Shown here piece after piece: positions 1 to 9,228 of a stretch of DNA of 64,000 bases. Made by a program: the position numbers and the translations under genes. Every line of letters begins with the position of its first letter. Position 1 is the stretch's first letter. Under the pieces are notes generated by a model, which saw nothing but the letters and a program-made list of their open reading frames with translations, searched no databases and was not told where the DNA came from. Source of the DNA: an uncultured Bacteroidales bacterium (lineage in GTDB: Bacteria > Bacteroidota > Bacteroidia > Bacteroidales > Paludibacteraceae); contig CADCBB010000006.1 of the NCBI GenBank assembly GCA_902799555.1, positions 96,166 to 160,165 on the forward strand, written 5' to 3'.

Positions 1-530
1 GGCGATACTTGCGCACCGTATATGACATTGTATTTCAAACCATCATAATTAGTACCGTTGACATTTCCGGCCACGACACGCGGATATTCCATGCCTGTGT
101 AGGCATGTGCTTCCAACCAGATGCCGACCTTGTCATTGAAGATGGTCTTCAGCCGATAGCGCACATAGGGTGTCACTTCCCATTTTCCCTGCATGACCCG
201 CAAGTCCTCCGTATGTTGCTGACCGAGCAGATCTTCATAAGTATAGGACGAATACGTATCTTGATACGATCCGCCTAAACGCATACCGAGATAGACGCGT
301 TCCTTGAGCTTCCATCCGATCTCCGGTTCTACGGCAATCGACCATCCGTTCTCTTTCGTATTAGCCTTCGAGTCGTGATGGAAATAGATATCAAAGTAAT
401 AGCCAAAATAGAGTTTCTGCTTCCATATAGGAATCTGAACGGCGGTTGTATCCGCTATCGAATCTGTTTCCTGCGCCATGGCAAAGGCGCAACACAAGAT
501 CGTAACAATCAGTAAATTAATGCGTTTCAT
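1..530 (-). CDS. Outer membrane beta-barrel-like protein, C-terminus cut by window edge
   Basis: The frame opens at an ATG at 530 and runs off the left edge (176 codons visible). It begins with a typical signal peptide (MKRINLLIVTILCCAFAMAQ) cleaved after an AQ, then a charged stretch. After that come alternating aromatic/polar strands such as LYFGYYFDIYFHHDS, WSIAVEPEIGWKLKERVYLG and WEVTPYVRYRLKTIF, as expected for a small outer membrane barrel. No specific family is recognised. Its start lies 14 nt inside the 3' end of the antiporter gene, so it is translationally coupled and is the last visible gene of the gyrA-led unit. The barrel assignment is inferred from strand pattern only. Confidence 0.6.
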   Translation of the reverse strand, partial: MKRINLLIVTILCCAFAMAQETDSIADTTAVQIPIWKQKLYFGYYFDIYFHHDSKANTKENGWSIAVEPEIGWKLKERVYLGMRLGGSYQDTYSSYTYEDLLGQQHTEDLRVMQGKWEVTPYVRYRLKTIFNDKVGIWLEAHAYTGMEYPRVVAGNVNGTNYDGLKYNVIYGAQVS

Positions 531-1911
531 GGTTATCTTCATTTGTGGTTTGCGAGTCCGAATGCGGTGTATCATTCTCACTCATATTGGTAAAGAACAA
601 GTTCACAACACGCTTAGTGATGACCGTACGGCGTAAGGCATGTTTGACCTTACCGGCATGCGCTTGGAACGTATCTTCCGACGAACCGCAAGCAGCTTGT
701 TCGGTCTGTGCCACCTCTTGTTCGCGTTGGTCAATCTTCGCTTTCAGCTTCGGCGAAGCATGCTTATAGAGCGCCTCATAGCAAGGCACTGCAGCCTTCA
801 TGATATAAGGCGTAAGGAAAGTAGTGAGCACACTGGCAGCAACGATGATCGGATAGATAGCGGCATCGGTCACATTCAATTTTGTACCCAGGGCCGCGAT
901 GATGAACGAGAACTCACCGATCTGCACGAACGAGAAACCGGTCATCATAGCATCCTTGAGCGTCTCTCCTCCCCACCAACATCCTAAAGTACCGAAAACG
1001 ATCATACCTACAATGATGACTACGGCCACGAACAGGATCGATGACCAATAGGTAGCCAAGGAGGCGGGATTGATCATCATACCTACGGAAACGAAGAAGA
1101 TCGCGGCGAAGACGTTCTTAAGCGGCGCCATGAGTTTCTCAATACGGTGCGACTCGAGTGTCTCCGCCAGCACCATACCCATGACGAAAGCACCGAGTGC
1201 GCTACTAAAACCGGCTTCTTCAGCGGTCAGCACCATACCTAAGCAGAGGCCCAAGGAGAGGATGATAAGCGTCTCATCGTTCAGGTACGGGCGCACCTTA
1301 CGAATCAAAGTAGGAATGACGAGGATACCTACGACAAACCATACGACCAAGGTCACCGCCAAAACGCCTACTTTCTTGAGCAGCATCACACCTTCGAAGC
1401 TATTCTTGACAGCGATACTGGAGAGCAAAACCAAGAGCACAACGGCTACTATATCCTCAATGATAAGGATGCTGGTAGCACCTTTGACGAAGCGTGCCTT
1501 GCTCAGTCCGGCCTCATCAATGGCTTTCATCACGATGGTGGTACTGGACATACAGAGCATGGCCGCCAAGAAGAGCGAGTTCATGTTATCCAGCAAGGAA
1601 AAACGGCCTACCCCATAACCCAGCGCTAACATACCGACGATGATGGTAGCCGCACCGACAATGGCAGTCTTACCGCTGGAGAGCAGGTTCTTCAAACGGA
1701 ACTCCAGGCCGATACAGAAGAGCACGAAGAGCACACCGATGTTACCCCATGCTTCGACGTTCTCAGGGTTGACCAGATTGCCTCCGAAGAGGTTCGGACC
1801 GACCAATACTCCGGCTACAATGTAGCCTAACACTACCGGTTGCTTGAGCAACTTAAAGAGCAGACTAACGATGCCTGCCGTGATCATTAAGACGTATAAA
1901 TCGTGTACCAT
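517..1911 (-). CDS. CPA2-family cation:proton antiporter (KefB/Na+-H+ exchanger domain)
   Basis: 464 aa, with about 12 hydrophobic membrane segments over residues 5-390. It has the hallmarks of monovalent cation:proton antiporter-2 proteins: the N-terminal LLFKLLKQPVVLGYIVAGVLVGP, the MSSTTIVMKAIDE segment, and GFSSALGAFVMGMVLAE. The TrkA-N (RCK) nucleotide-binding domain of KefB/KefC is absent. It is replaced by a hydrophilic, mostly charged tail of about 80 residues ending in NEDNHETH, so glutathione- or NAD-type gating is not expected. It probably exchanges K+ or Na+ for H+ at the inner membrane. The substrate cannot be read from sequence. It lies 21 nt after the metallophosphoesterase gene and overlaps the downstream barrel gene. 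Confidence 0.85.
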   Translation of the reverse strand: MVHDLYVLMITAGIVSLLFKLLKQPVVLGYIVAGVLVGPNLFGGNLVNPENVEAWGNIGVLFVLFCIGLEFRLKNLLSSGKTAIVGAATIIVGMLALGYGVGRFSLLDNMNSLFLAAMLCMSSTTIVMKAIDEAGLSKARFVKGATSILIIEDIVAVVLLVLLSSIAVKNSFEGVMLLKKVGVLAVTLVVWFVVGILVIPTLIRKVRPYLNDETLIILSLGLCLGMVLTAEEAGFSSALGAFVMGMVLAETLESHRIEKLMAPLKNVFAAIFFVSVGMMINPASLATYWSSILFVAVVIIVGMIVFGTLGCWWGGETLKDAMMTGFSFVQIGEFSFIIAALGTKLNVTDAAIYPIIVAASVLTTFLTPYIMKAAVPCYEALYKHASPKLKAKIDQREQEVAQTEQAACGSSEDTFQAHAGKVKHALRRTVITKRVVNLFFTNMSENDTPHSDSQTTNEDNHETH

Positions 1912-1932
1912 AATTAGGGTGAATTTGCTTGT

Positions 1933-3459
1933 TTATCGAACCACTCGACCGTCTATTGTATAGAAGATGTCGCCCACTTGGATGTAGAGTTGACCGTTTT
2001 GGAGGAATTTGTAATAGTTGATATTCGATTGCAGATTGTCGATACCGGTGAAGATCTGCGGCGCATTGATGACCAAAGTAGGATGCAGGTCATCGGTGAT
2101 ATCGGCATAAAGCGCTGATTTCCACTGCGTCTTATCCTCTACCAGCGATTGAACGGGTTCTTTCGCCATCTCACGCGCCATAAGTCGGAAAGCAGGCACC
2201 AGTTCATCCAAAAAGCCGAAACACTCGTTCATCATTCCGTCCATACCTGCATAGACGGAGTCCGCCAGTGCTTGTCCGAGTTCCGGACGTTCGAACTCAT
2301 TGGCTTCGGAATGGAAGAGATAGAGATTGATGGCTGCATTGCCCAGATGACGGCGGGTGATATCAATTCGTGCCTCATCGGTAGAGGGCAGCATATAATC
2401 GTGAATATAGGCAATCGTAATGGAGTTTAATCCCGCTTGTTGCATCATCGGAGCGATACTACTGTCCCATTTGCTATCCACTTTATTCCAAGCACGCAAT
2501 GCCAAGGTAGGAATCATATTGGCGGTATGCTCTGCCATCCAGTTACGACTATAGGTATAGAGATCCGCAATGGTATCCACGGCCATGAGATAATCAGTCT
2601 GCACGGTCATCGTCGATTTGTCCTCCGAAAAGGTGAGCCAGCGGTAAGGGCACGGATAAGTGATCGGCGAACCGGTGGAGATCTCCACGAGGCTGTCGTT
2701 CGTCAAACCGGTTGTATCCCGGAACGTCGTGATGCCGTTGACGTGGAAATGGCCCGTAAGAACGAGATGTACACCATGCGCCATGAGGCTATCACGCAAT
2801 GCGTCAGCTTCCTTAAAGCGGCAAGCACTCTCCAGCGTACCTTGTTGGTCAAAATGCTCCAAGATCTGCCAGTGCGCCATCGCGATGATTGTTCGTCCCT
2901 GTGCCACCGCTTCATCAGCTTGTGCAAGTATCCAAGCGAGTGTCGATGGGGATAGCTTGCCTGTACCTGCATTACCATCCGAACCGTCTATACCGATCAC
3001 GGTCAGCCCCTGAAGGGGCTGTGTGGCGTACGAATGAGAGTTAGGGTCTTTTACATACACATCGTTCGCACCAAAATAGAGCGACTCCCAATTAGCATCC
3101 GGCAAGTCATGGTTGCCCGGAATAACCAAGGTGCGGATACCATGGGCACGGAGTGTGTCGAGACCGGCTTTAACGATCGCATGACTCTCGTTCTCCCCAT
3201 CGCGGGTGAGGTCACCGGGGATGAGCACCAACGAGGGCTGTTTCGCCAACGCGGTATCGATGAGGGCATGCCAGATCGGTTCACTCAGATCTACCATCTT
3301 GCGCTGCCCTTTCATATAGGCGTTGAAGGTAGCCGTATCCTGCGCGATAAGCGCTTGCGGATAGACATGCGGGTCAGCAATGACCATAACACGGTCTTGG
3401 GCCTTGCTATAAACAAAGCACAAAGAACAAAGAATAACGATAAAAATGTATCTTTTCAT
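1933..3459 (-). CDS. Secreted calcineurin-like metallophosphoesterase with short C-terminal tail
   Basis: 508 aa with a signal peptide (MKRYIFIVILCSLCFVYSKAQ). The metallophosphoesterase metal ligands appear in order: IADPHVY (D-x-H), PGDLTRDGE (GDxxxDG), PGNHD, then AMAHW and LTGHFHVNG. The fold therefore looks catalytically complete. The C-terminal half (residues 300-470) is a helical region of unknown role. The last 20 residues (NGQLYIQVGDIFYTIDGRVV plus R) match a tail shared with the LRR and GH53 proteins in this window. I infer that tail to be a shortened surface-sorting or attachment module. The start lies 1 nt after the OmpA-family gene stop, in the same operon. The substrate is unknown. 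Confidence 0.85.
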   Translation of the reverse strand: MKRYIFIVILCSLCFVYSKAQDRVMVIADPHVYPQALIAQDTATFNAYMKGQRKMVDLSEPIWHALIDTALAKQPSLVLIPGDLTRDGENESHAIVKAGLDTLRAHGIRTLVIPGNHDLPDANWESLYFGANDVYVKDPNSHSYATQPLQGLTVIGIDGSDGNAGTGKLSPSTLAWILAQADEAVAQGRTIIAMAHWQILEHFDQQGTLESACRFKEADALRDSLMAHGVHLVLTGHFHVNGITTFRDTTGLTNDSLVEISTGSPITYPCPYRWLTFSEDKSTMTVQTDYLMAVDTIADLYTYSRNWMAEHTANMIPTLALRAWNKVDSKWDSSIAPMMQQAGLNSITIAYIHDYMLPSTDEARIDITRRHLGNAAINLYLFHSEANEFERPELGQALADSVYAGMDGMMNECFGFLDELVPAFRLMAREMAKEPVQSLVEDKTQWKSALYADITDDLHPTLVINAPQIFTGIDNLQSNINYYKFLQNGQLYIQVGDIFYTIDGRVVR

Positions 3460-3460
3460 A

Positions 3461-4642
3461 TCAATAAATAGTTATTTCTACACGTCGATTGAGTTGTCGT
3501 CCTTCCTCGGTATCGTTGGAAGCGACAGGTTGCAGGTCTCCGTAGCCGTAGGCTTTGATGGCTTCGGGAGCCACGCCATAGGCAATGAGTTGGATTTTGA
3601 CCGCCTCTGCACGTGCCTGGGAAAGCGCTTTATTAGCTTCGGGTTGACCTATATTATCCGTATGTCCGGCCAGGCGCACCTTATAACCATAGGTAGCCAC
3701 ATAGGTAGCGATACGCTTGAGCTCAGGCAGGGATGCCGGCATGATGATATCTTTTCCGGTCTCAAAAAGGAGATTATTGATGGCTACCGAAGCATTCGCT
3801 TGCAGAACCGTAACGGTTTCCGGCCGTTTATCTTCCGGAAGAGCCACGCAGTAGATATCATGTCCGCGTCCGTTCTTCTGGGCGTAATACGCGTTCTTCC
3901 CGTCCGTGGAGACCTTATACCAACAATCTCTGCCGGTCGTGTTGATGTCCGGACCAAGGTTCTCCGGCTCCGACCAGCAGTTCCAACATGTATCGGCGAG
4001 ACGTCGTGTGACCCATACATCGAGTTCACCGTTCGTTCCGGGACGATCGGAAGAGAAATAGAGGGTCTTCATATCGGGGTGCAGGAACGGCGAACGCTCC
4101 ATACCCGTGGTGTTGACGACAGCACCAATGGAGTACGGTTGTCCCCACCTACCCTGTTCGTCCCGTTCGGAAACGAAGATATTAAGGCTTGGCCGCTCTT
4201 CCCCTTCTGCCGGATAATTGGCGGCAAAGAGCAGCGCAGAGCCGTCCGCCACGATCTGTGCATCCGCTTGCCAGTTACCTAACTGCAGGTATCGAGGAAG
4301 GGGTTGCGGTTCGGTCCATCCTTGCGGTCCGCGTTGGGAGAAGCACATACGACCTTCAACAAAGAGTAGCATCAATCTGCCGTCTCCGGAGATAGAGGTA
4401 GGCGCTTCATTGCGGTAAGGATTGCTTAGTCCCGGCACGATGCGTGCAGCACTCCACTCGCCTGTCTTCGGGTCACGACGGGAGACGAAGATATCTTCCG
4501 AGACATTGGTCTCCGAACGATTCAGCCCCACAAAATAGAGGGTGTTGTCATCGATCGTCAGCGTCGGTCCATACTCTTCCCCTTCCTGCGTATTGATCGT
4601 TGCAGGGAGCAGAATCGACAATATGATGAATAGTAATTTCAA
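3461..4642 (-). CDS. PD40 beta-propeller plus OmpA-domain outer membrane lipid-anchored or periplasmic protein
   Basis: 393 aa. A signal sequence (MKLLFIILSILLPATINTQ) is followed by WD40-like PD40 repeats (TLYFVGLNRSE, RSPFLHPDMKTLYFSSDRPG, YKVSTDGKNAYYAQKNGRG). The C-terminal OmpA peptidoglycan-binding domain has GHTDNIG and LSQARAEAV, ending in NRRVEITIY. The propeller-OmpA pairing resembles part of PorE of type IX secretion systems, but the TPR and CRD parts of PorE are missing, so that identity is not claimed. The only plausible start is a TTG at 4642, two bases after the cinA stop. That TTG lies beside, and appears derived from, the heptamer repeat island at 4644-4671. Confidence 0.85.
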   Translation of the reverse strand: MKLLFIILSILLPATINTQEGEEYGPTLTIDDNTLYFVGLNRSETNVSEDIFVSRRDPKTGEWSAARIVPGLSNPYRNEAPTSISGDGRLMLLFVEGRMCFSQRGPQGWTEPQPLPRYLQLGNWQADAQIVADGSALLFAANYPAEGEERPSLNIFVSERDEQGRWGQPYSIGAVVNTTGMERSPFLHPDMKTLYFSSDRPGTNGELDVWVTRRLADTCWNCWSEPENLGPDINTTGRDCWYKVSTDGKNAYYAQKNGRGHDIYCVALPEDKRPETVTVLQANASVAINNLLFETGKDIIMPASLPELKRIATYVATYGYKVRLAGHTDNIGQPEANKALSQARAEAVKIQLIAYGVAPEAIKAYGYGDLQPVASNDTEEGRQLNRRVEITIY

Positions 4643-4643
4643 A

Positions 4644-4671
4644 TTTATGATTTTTGATTTATGATTTTTAG
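4644..4671. repeat. Short tandem repeat island, 4 x 7 bp, at cinA/OmpA junction
   Basis: Four heptamers on the plus strand: TTTATGA, TTTTTGA, TTTATGA, TTTTTAG. The array covers the last codons and stop of cinA and abuts the TTG start of the next gene, so both genes use repeat-derived sequence. Confidence 0.8.
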
Positions 4672-5874
4672 TAATCCTATGAGGGCTTTGATGCAGGCAC
4701 GGTCTGTGATCTGGTCACGCAATTTACCGAGATGAAAACACTCGGCATAGGTATCTTCAGGTGTCGCCCAAGCGATCCAAACGGTGCCAACTTCGTCTTT
4801 TGTATAGCCTCCTGTTGCGCTGGCGATACCGGTAGTCGCGATAGCGAAATCCGTGCGCATCAGCTTACGAACGCCTTCTGCCATAGCGCGCGCCACCTCT
4901 TCGCTTACTACGGTATGCACATTTATCAATTCGGCAGAAACGCCTAAGACTTGCTCCTTAACCGAGGTCGCATAGCTGACCACGGTGCCGTTATAGAAAG
5001 CAGAACTGCCGGGATGTTTGTTGAGCAGCACGCCTAATTTACCGCCGGTACAAGACTCAGCCGTAGAGATCGTTGCGCCTTTGGCTTGGAGCAAACGCCC
5101 GACGATGACTTCAAGGGGTTCATCTGTATCGGTGAGGAGGTAGTCTTTGGTCAAATCTTTGAGTCGATCAAACCAAGTCTGCATTTCGCTTTCCGACAAC
5201 TCGCCGTACGAAGAAAGGCGCAAGCGAATGATGCCGTCTTTGGGAAGGTAAGCCAGATGCAGCGTAGACGGCATGGATGCCTCATATTCGTCCAACAAGA
5301 TAGCCAAGGACGACTCCGCTATTCCCGTGACCTGTACTATTTTATGAAGGATATTTACCGTGGTGCGACCGATGTATGGAAGGATCTGCTCTTCCATCGC
5401 TATCTTCATCTCATAAGGCACACCGGGCATAGAAGCCAGGATCTTTTGCTCCTTATGGAAGACCATAAGCGGCGCGGAGCCTACCCGATTCTCGAGGATC
5501 TCCGCATTAGCCGGTACGAGCCATTGTGTAGCCGTCAGACGATTCAGGACATCCGGACGATCTTTATAGAGTTGTTCTATATGCGCGCGTACGCGTTGAT
5601 CTTTTATAAGGTGGGTACCGAAATACTCGCACAACACATGCTTGGTGATATCATCTTTGGTCGGACCGAGTCCGCCTGTGGTCAGCACGATATCGGCACG
5701 ACCAAATGCTTCGTCCAGCGCTGCGATGATGTGCTCACGACTGTCATGAACGGACGTAATCTGGTATAATTCAATGCCGTACGCATTGAGTTGTTCGGCT
5801 ATCCAAGCGGAATTGGTATCGACAACTTGGCCGATGAGCAGTTCGTCTCCTATGGTAATTATTTCTGCGCGCAT
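4645..5874 (-). CDS. cinA: CinA family protein: nicotinamide-nucleotide amidohydrolase / CinA
   Basis: 409 aa from the ATG at 5874 (MRAEIITIGDELLIGQVVDT), which matches the family start. A further in-frame ATG at 5886 would add MEKT. Residues 1-170 form the molybdopterin-binding-like (COG1058, ADP-ribose pyrophosphatase) domain with TTGGLGPTKDD. Residues 250-405 form the C-terminal NMN amidohydrolase domain with STAESCTGGKLG and ATTGIASATGG. Together they recycle NMN by deamidation and clear damaged pyridine nucleotides. The gene overlaps the 3' end of the DUF3109 gene by 16 nt. Its last codons (IINQKS) are written in a 7-bp repeat array. Confidence 0.95.
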   Translation of the reverse strand: MRAEIITIGDELLIGQVVDTNSAWIAEQLNAYGIELYQITSVHDSREHIIAALDEAFGRADIVLTTGGLGPTKDDITKHVLCEYFGTHLIKDQRVRAHIEQLYKDRPDVLNRLTATQWLVPANAEILENRVGSAPLMVFHKEQKILASMPGVPYEMKIAMEEQILPYIGRTTVNILHKIVQVTGIAESSLAILLDEYEASMPSTLHLAYLPKDGIIRLRLSSYGELSESEMQTWFDRLKDLTKDYLLTDTDEPLEVIVGRLLQAKGATISTAESCTGGKLGVLLNKHPGSSAFYNGTVVSYATSVKEQVLGVSAELINVHTVVSEEVARAMAEGVRKLMRTDFAIATTGIASATGGYTKDEVGTVWIAWATPEDTYAECFHLGKLRDQITDRACIKALIGLLKIINQKS

Positions 5875-6428
5875 TGTTTTTTCCATTCATTAGCGGTTAA
5901 TTCCAATTCATCATACCAGGCCTGTCCGAATCGACGGATAAGGGGTTCTTTGAGGAATTGATATAGAGGCAGATGCAGCTTCTTACCTTTGATTCGGGCA
6001 CAATGGCAAATGTCCCAACGATGGTACTCTACGCCGGTGTATTTCCCTACTTTGGTAAGTCGTATCGGGTATAGATGACAGGAGATAGGTTTGGTAAAGC
6101 CCATTTTCTCGATCAGGCAGTAACACCACCCGTTATGGTCGGTTCGAGCAAAGACACAGTCTTTGCCGTTGACGATAGAGAGCACCTGTTCGCCGGAAGG
6201 ATCGAAGTAACTAAGTCCTTGTTTCTCAACGATCTCTCGCGCTTCTTTGGTCATCTGCGGAAGGAGTTGGGGCATTAGGGCTCGAATCTGTTCTACCTCC
6301 TCATCCGAGACAGGACAACCGGCATCGCCTTCGATACAACAACACCCGCGACAGGTGTCGAGGTCGCAGCAGAACTCTTTTTCGAGCACGTCCAAACTAA
6401 CTAATGTGTTATTGCCTATTACAAACAT
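5859..6428 (-). CDS. DUF3109 family cysteine-rich protein
   Basis: 189 aa from the ATG at 6428 (MFVIGNNTLVSLDVLEKEF). An upstream TTG would give three or four extra residues. It has the cysteine signature of DUF3109: FCCDLDTCRGCCCIEGDAGCP near the N-terminus, then CVFARTDHNGWCYCLIEKMG, ISCHLYPIR and WDICHCARIKGKKLHLPLYQFLKEPLI. The family is widespread in Bacteroidota and probably binds a metal or Fe-S cluster through the cysteines, but no function is established. It overlaps mntP upstream by 10 nt and cinA downstream. Confidence 0.9.
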   Translation of the reverse strand: MFVIGNNTLVSLDVLEKEFCCDLDTCRGCCCIEGDAGCPVSDEEVEQIRALMPQLLPQMTKEAREIVEKQGLSYFDPSGEQVLSIVNGKDCVFARTDHNGWCYCLIEKMGFTKPISCHLYPIRLTKVGKYTGVEYHRWDICHCARIKGKKLHLPLYQFLKEPLIRRFGQAWYDELELTANEWKKQCAQK

Positions 6429-6970
6429 CCTTCCAAACAAATCTTAATTCCCAACGCAATGAGCACGAGCCCACCGATCAGTTCCATATTGATCTTCAAT
6501 TTGCCTACATATACGCCCAACAGGTATCCGCCTAAAGAGAAAAGCGCCGTAATACAACCTATGGTGACGACAGACGGATATAACCACTCCGGGTACGGCA
6601 CAAACAGCAAACCGGTAGCGAGGACGTCTATACTGGTAGCGATTGCTAAAAGCAGCAGATTGCTTATATTCCAGTTCGCACATTTCTCGGCATCTTCCTC
6701 TTCGTGGTACGACTCCCAGATCATCTTCACACCCAAGAAACCCAGCAAAGCGAGTGCGATCCAATGCGCATAGGTCTGCATAAAATTGACGAAGAGCGTT
6801 CCCGCATAATAGCCTATGATCGGCATGCCCATATGGAAGCAACCGAAGATACACGCCATGAGCAATGCCCGGGGATGCCAGGCACGATGGGTCAGACCTT
6901 GCACGGTCGAAACGGCGCAGCAATCCATGGCCAAGCCGATACCCATCACTATCACATTAATCCAGTCCAT
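6419..6970 (-). CDS. mntP: Manganese efflux pump MntP
   Basis: 183 aa with six predicted membrane segments. It has both family aspartate motifs: GIGLAMDCCAVS near the start and IATSIDVLATGLLF in the second half. The central loop (YHEEEDAEKCANWN) is acidic, and the length matches MntP (about 185 aa). It is expected to export Mn2+ across the inner membrane. The start codon shares one base with the def stop (TAATG), so the two are translationally coupled. No Mn riboswitch is visible upstream, since the gene is internal to the operon. Confidence 0.92.
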   Translation of the reverse strand: MDWINVIVMGIGLAMDCCAVSTVQGLTHRAWHPRALLMACIFGCFHMGMPIIGYYAGTLFVNFMQTYAHWIALALLGFLGVKMIWESYHEEEDAEKCANWNISNLLLLAIATSIDVLATGLLFVPYPEWLYPSVVTIGCITALFSLGGYLLGVYVGKLKINMELIGGLVLIALGIKICLEGCL

Positions 6971-7518
6971 TAGTTACGGCGGTATTTATACCGTGCTCCT
7001 GTTTTACCTTTTGCTATAGCAACTAATTTGTTGCGTACAAATGATTTACGAATCGGCGAGATACGATCGGTGAACACATGTCCCTCCAGATGATCGTACT
7101 CATGCTGTACGATGCGCGCCTGAAAACCGGTAAAGGTCTCTTCATGTTCGTTGAAGTCCTCATCGAGGTAGCGCATCGTAATGGTCGTCGGACGAACGAC
7201 ATTCTCACTGATACCCGGCAAAGACAAACAACCTTCGGAATAGGTACACGTCTCTTCGGATTCTTCGAGCAGTTCGGGATTGATAAAGGCCCGTTTGAAA
7301 CCCTTACACTCCGGGTAGTCTTCTGCCAACTCATCGCCATCCACCACGAACAAGCGCCAAGGCTTGCCTACCTGCGGCGCCGCCAGACCACAGCCTTCGG
7401 CTTGTGTCAGCGTCTCGTACATATCCGCAATGAACTGCTTGAGTTCCGGCGTATTCTCTATTTCTTCAGCCTCTTTTCTTAGTACGGGCTGACCGTACAA
7501 ATATATTGGTAAAATCAT
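6970..7518 (-). CDS. def: Peptide deformylase
   Basis: 182 aa from the ATG at 7518 (MILPIYLYGQPVLR). The longer frame opens at a TTG inside a palindrome and is rejected. All three metal-site motifs are present: GCGLAAPQVG (motif 1), EGCLSLPG (motif 2, with the metal-binding Cys) and QHEYDHLEG (motif 3, HExxH-like). It removes formyl groups from nascent proteins. The gene lies between ruvX and mntP in the gyrA unit. Confidence 0.97.
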   Translation of the reverse strand: MILPIYLYGQPVLRKEAEEIENTPELKQFIADMYETLTQAEGCGLAAPQVGKPWRLFVVDGDELAEDYPECKGFKRAFINPELLEESEETCTYSEGCLSLPGISENVVRPTTITMRYLDEDFNEHEETFTGFQARIVQHEYDHLEGHVFTDRISPIRKSFVRNKLVAIAKGKTGARYKYRRN

Positions 7519-7530
7519 ATTCAATTTAAC

Positions 7531-7549
7531 GTTTTGATGCAATCAAAAC
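7531..7549. other. Perfect 8-bp inverted repeat between ruvX and def
   Basis: GTTTTGAT, GCA, ATCAAAAC forms a perfect dyad. It lacks the T-tract needed for an intrinsic terminator. It could be an operator or an RNA hairpin that tunes def within the operon. No function is assigned. Confidence 0.5.
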
Positions 7550-7569
7550 CATTTTAACTATTTAACCCT

Positions 7570-7983
7570 TTAACGAAGGCTATCCAAATAGCCTTCCAAA
7601 ATAATACAAGCGGCTATTTTATCGACTACCGCTTTGTCTTGTCGGTTCTTTTTCTTCATCCCTCCATCAATCATCGCTCTATGCGCCAGGACCGACGTGA
7701 AGCGCTCATCATACATAGTTATAGGTATGGTAGGAAAGGTTTTCTTGAATACGCCCATAAAGGGTCGTATATAATTCATCGATTCGGAATCTTGTCCGTT
7801 CATCTGCGTAGGATGACCGATCACGACCTCGTCCACGGGTTCATGGGCGAAGTAGTCGGTCAGCCAAGCAATCAATTGGTTCGTTTCAATCGTAAGCAGC
7901 GGATTAGCCGTTATGCGGAGAACATCCGTAACGGCTAATCCAGTGCGTTTACGACCGTAATCTATTGCGAGAATACGTCCCAT
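7570..7983 (-). CDS. ruvX: Holliday junction resolvase-like protein RuvX/YqgF
   Basis: 137 aa, the usual family size. It carries the RNase H-fold motifs ILAIDYGRKRTGLAV (first Asp), VVIGHPTQMNG, YDERFTS and DKIAACIILEGYLDS. The family acts in 16S rRNA 5'-end processing and has been proposed to resolve Holliday junctions. The start ATG directly follows the TAA of the TPR gene. Confidence 0.95.
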   Translation of the reverse strand: MGRILAIDYGRKRTGLAVTDVLRITANPLLTIETNQLIAWLTDYFAHEPVDEVVIGHPTQMNGQDSESMNYIRPFMGVFKKTFPTIPITMYDERFTSVLAHRAMIDGGMKKKNRQDKAVVDKIAACIILEGYLDSLR

Positions 7984-9225
7984 TTAGAGTGTTTCCAACA
8001 ATGCTTTCATCTCCGCCTCTTTGGCTTCGTCGTGGAAGCGGTAGTAGAGGCCCTTGAGAACTTGGATATAAGAACGCTCTTCCGGCGCCATCTCGTGTGC
8101 TTTCTCAAAGAAAGGCAGCGATTTGCGGAATACCTCGTTCATCTCGTCCAACGCTTTCTTATAAGCCTTGTTGTCGGAGATCATAGCGGCCTCTTCGTTC
8201 AGCTTAACAGCTTGGTTGTAGTATACTCTACCCTTACCTGCCATGGCATCAGCCAAGGTAGGATCCACTGCCAAAGCGTTGTCAAAATCCTTGAGTGCAT
8301 CCTCGTAGTGACCGAGGTTCTCATCAAGATTACCCTTAATCAGGTGGTACTGAGCTACATTCGGTTCGCGCTCGATAGCCTGTGCGAGATAGTCCACAGC
8401 CGTCTGCTCCTGACCGGAGAAGATATAGTAGTTGATCAAGTTCTGCATGAACCAACTCTCCTGCGGGAAACGAGCGATGGCATTCTGCAGCGTAGCTACA
8501 AAGTTCGCTGTATCCTTCATTGCCACGTACTCTTGATAGAGGAATTGGTTCACCGAGATCGCTTCGTAGTCTCCGTCTTTCATCTCACTCAAGATAGCAA
8601 TAGCCTCCGGATGTTTCTCCGATTGAACGGCGAAGATACCGGCGTAGTACTTGTACTGCTGATAGATGGTATCACGCGGCATCTCTTTCTGCAACTTAGC
8701 ATCTTGCATCATCGCCAACTCAGGGATGTCAATGTGCATTTTGAAAGCCTCGTATGCATTGGCAAAATCACGTTGTTCATTGAGGTAGATACCGTACTTA
8801 ACCAACTCTTGTTGTTTGTAGTACTCCAGCATCTTCTTCGCGATATTAGCGCGTACTTTCGGGTCAGCCGGCACCAGATCGCCTTTCTTGTTCGGTACAA
8901 GTGCACTTGCCAGTTCGTCAGCCTTGAGCCAGTATGCATAACTCTCCTCAACCGCTTTGCCGGCGATGTCTTGATGCACACCTTTACCTAACATCTGGTT
9001 ATAGTTCTCCTGCGCCAACTCCTGATAACCGATCATTCCGGCCCAGTAGTAGGTCTCCGCCGTCGGTTCTGCTGCGATAGCCTCTTCGATAGCGGCACGT
9101 GCTGCAGAGAAGTCCGGCGTCTCAGCCAAAGCGTAGTTCTTCGCCTTCTTTACCAAAGGATTCTTTTGTGCGAAGCAGCCGGCACTCATGAGCACCAATG
9201 CTGCCAAAATCAATGACTTTTTCAT
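7984..9225 (-). CDS. Exported tetratricopeptide repeat protein
   Basis: 413 aa with an N-terminal signal (MKKSLILAALVLMSAGCFAQ). The SAGC could act as a weak lipobox, but cleavage after FAQ is equally likely. Helical repeats typical of TPRs run through the protein. The clearest is at residues 265-330 (AVDYLAQAIEREPNVAQYHLIKGNLDENLGHYEDALKDFDNALAVDP split over two units). It probably scaffolds an envelope complex, but the partner is unknown. It sits 3 nt downstream of gyrA. Confidence 0.85.
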   Translation of the reverse strand: MKKSLILAALVLMSAGCFAQKNPLVKKAKNYALAETPDFSAARAAIEEAIAAEPTAETYYWAGMIGYQELAQENYNQMLGKGVHQDIAGKAVEESYAYWLKADELASALVPNKKGDLVPADPKVRANIAKKMLEYYKQQELVKYGIYLNEQRDFANAYEAFKMHIDIPELAMMQDAKLQKEMPRDTIYQQYKYYAGIFAVQSEKHPEAIAILSEMKDGDYEAISVNQFLYQEYVAMKDTANFVATLQNAIARFPQESWFMQNLINYYIFSGQEQTAVDYLAQAIEREPNVAQYHLIKGNLDENLGHYEDALKDFDNALAVDPTLADAMAGKGRVYYNQAVKLNEEAAMISDNKAYKKALDEMNEVFRKSLPFFEKAHEMAPEERSYIQVLKGLYYRFHDEAKEAEMKALLETL

Positions 9226-9228
9226 AAA

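Noticed and set aside
3461-4642. PorE of the type IX secretion system
   Set aside because: It has only the PD40 and OmpA parts; the TPR and CRD regions expected of PorE are absent and no por genes flank it.
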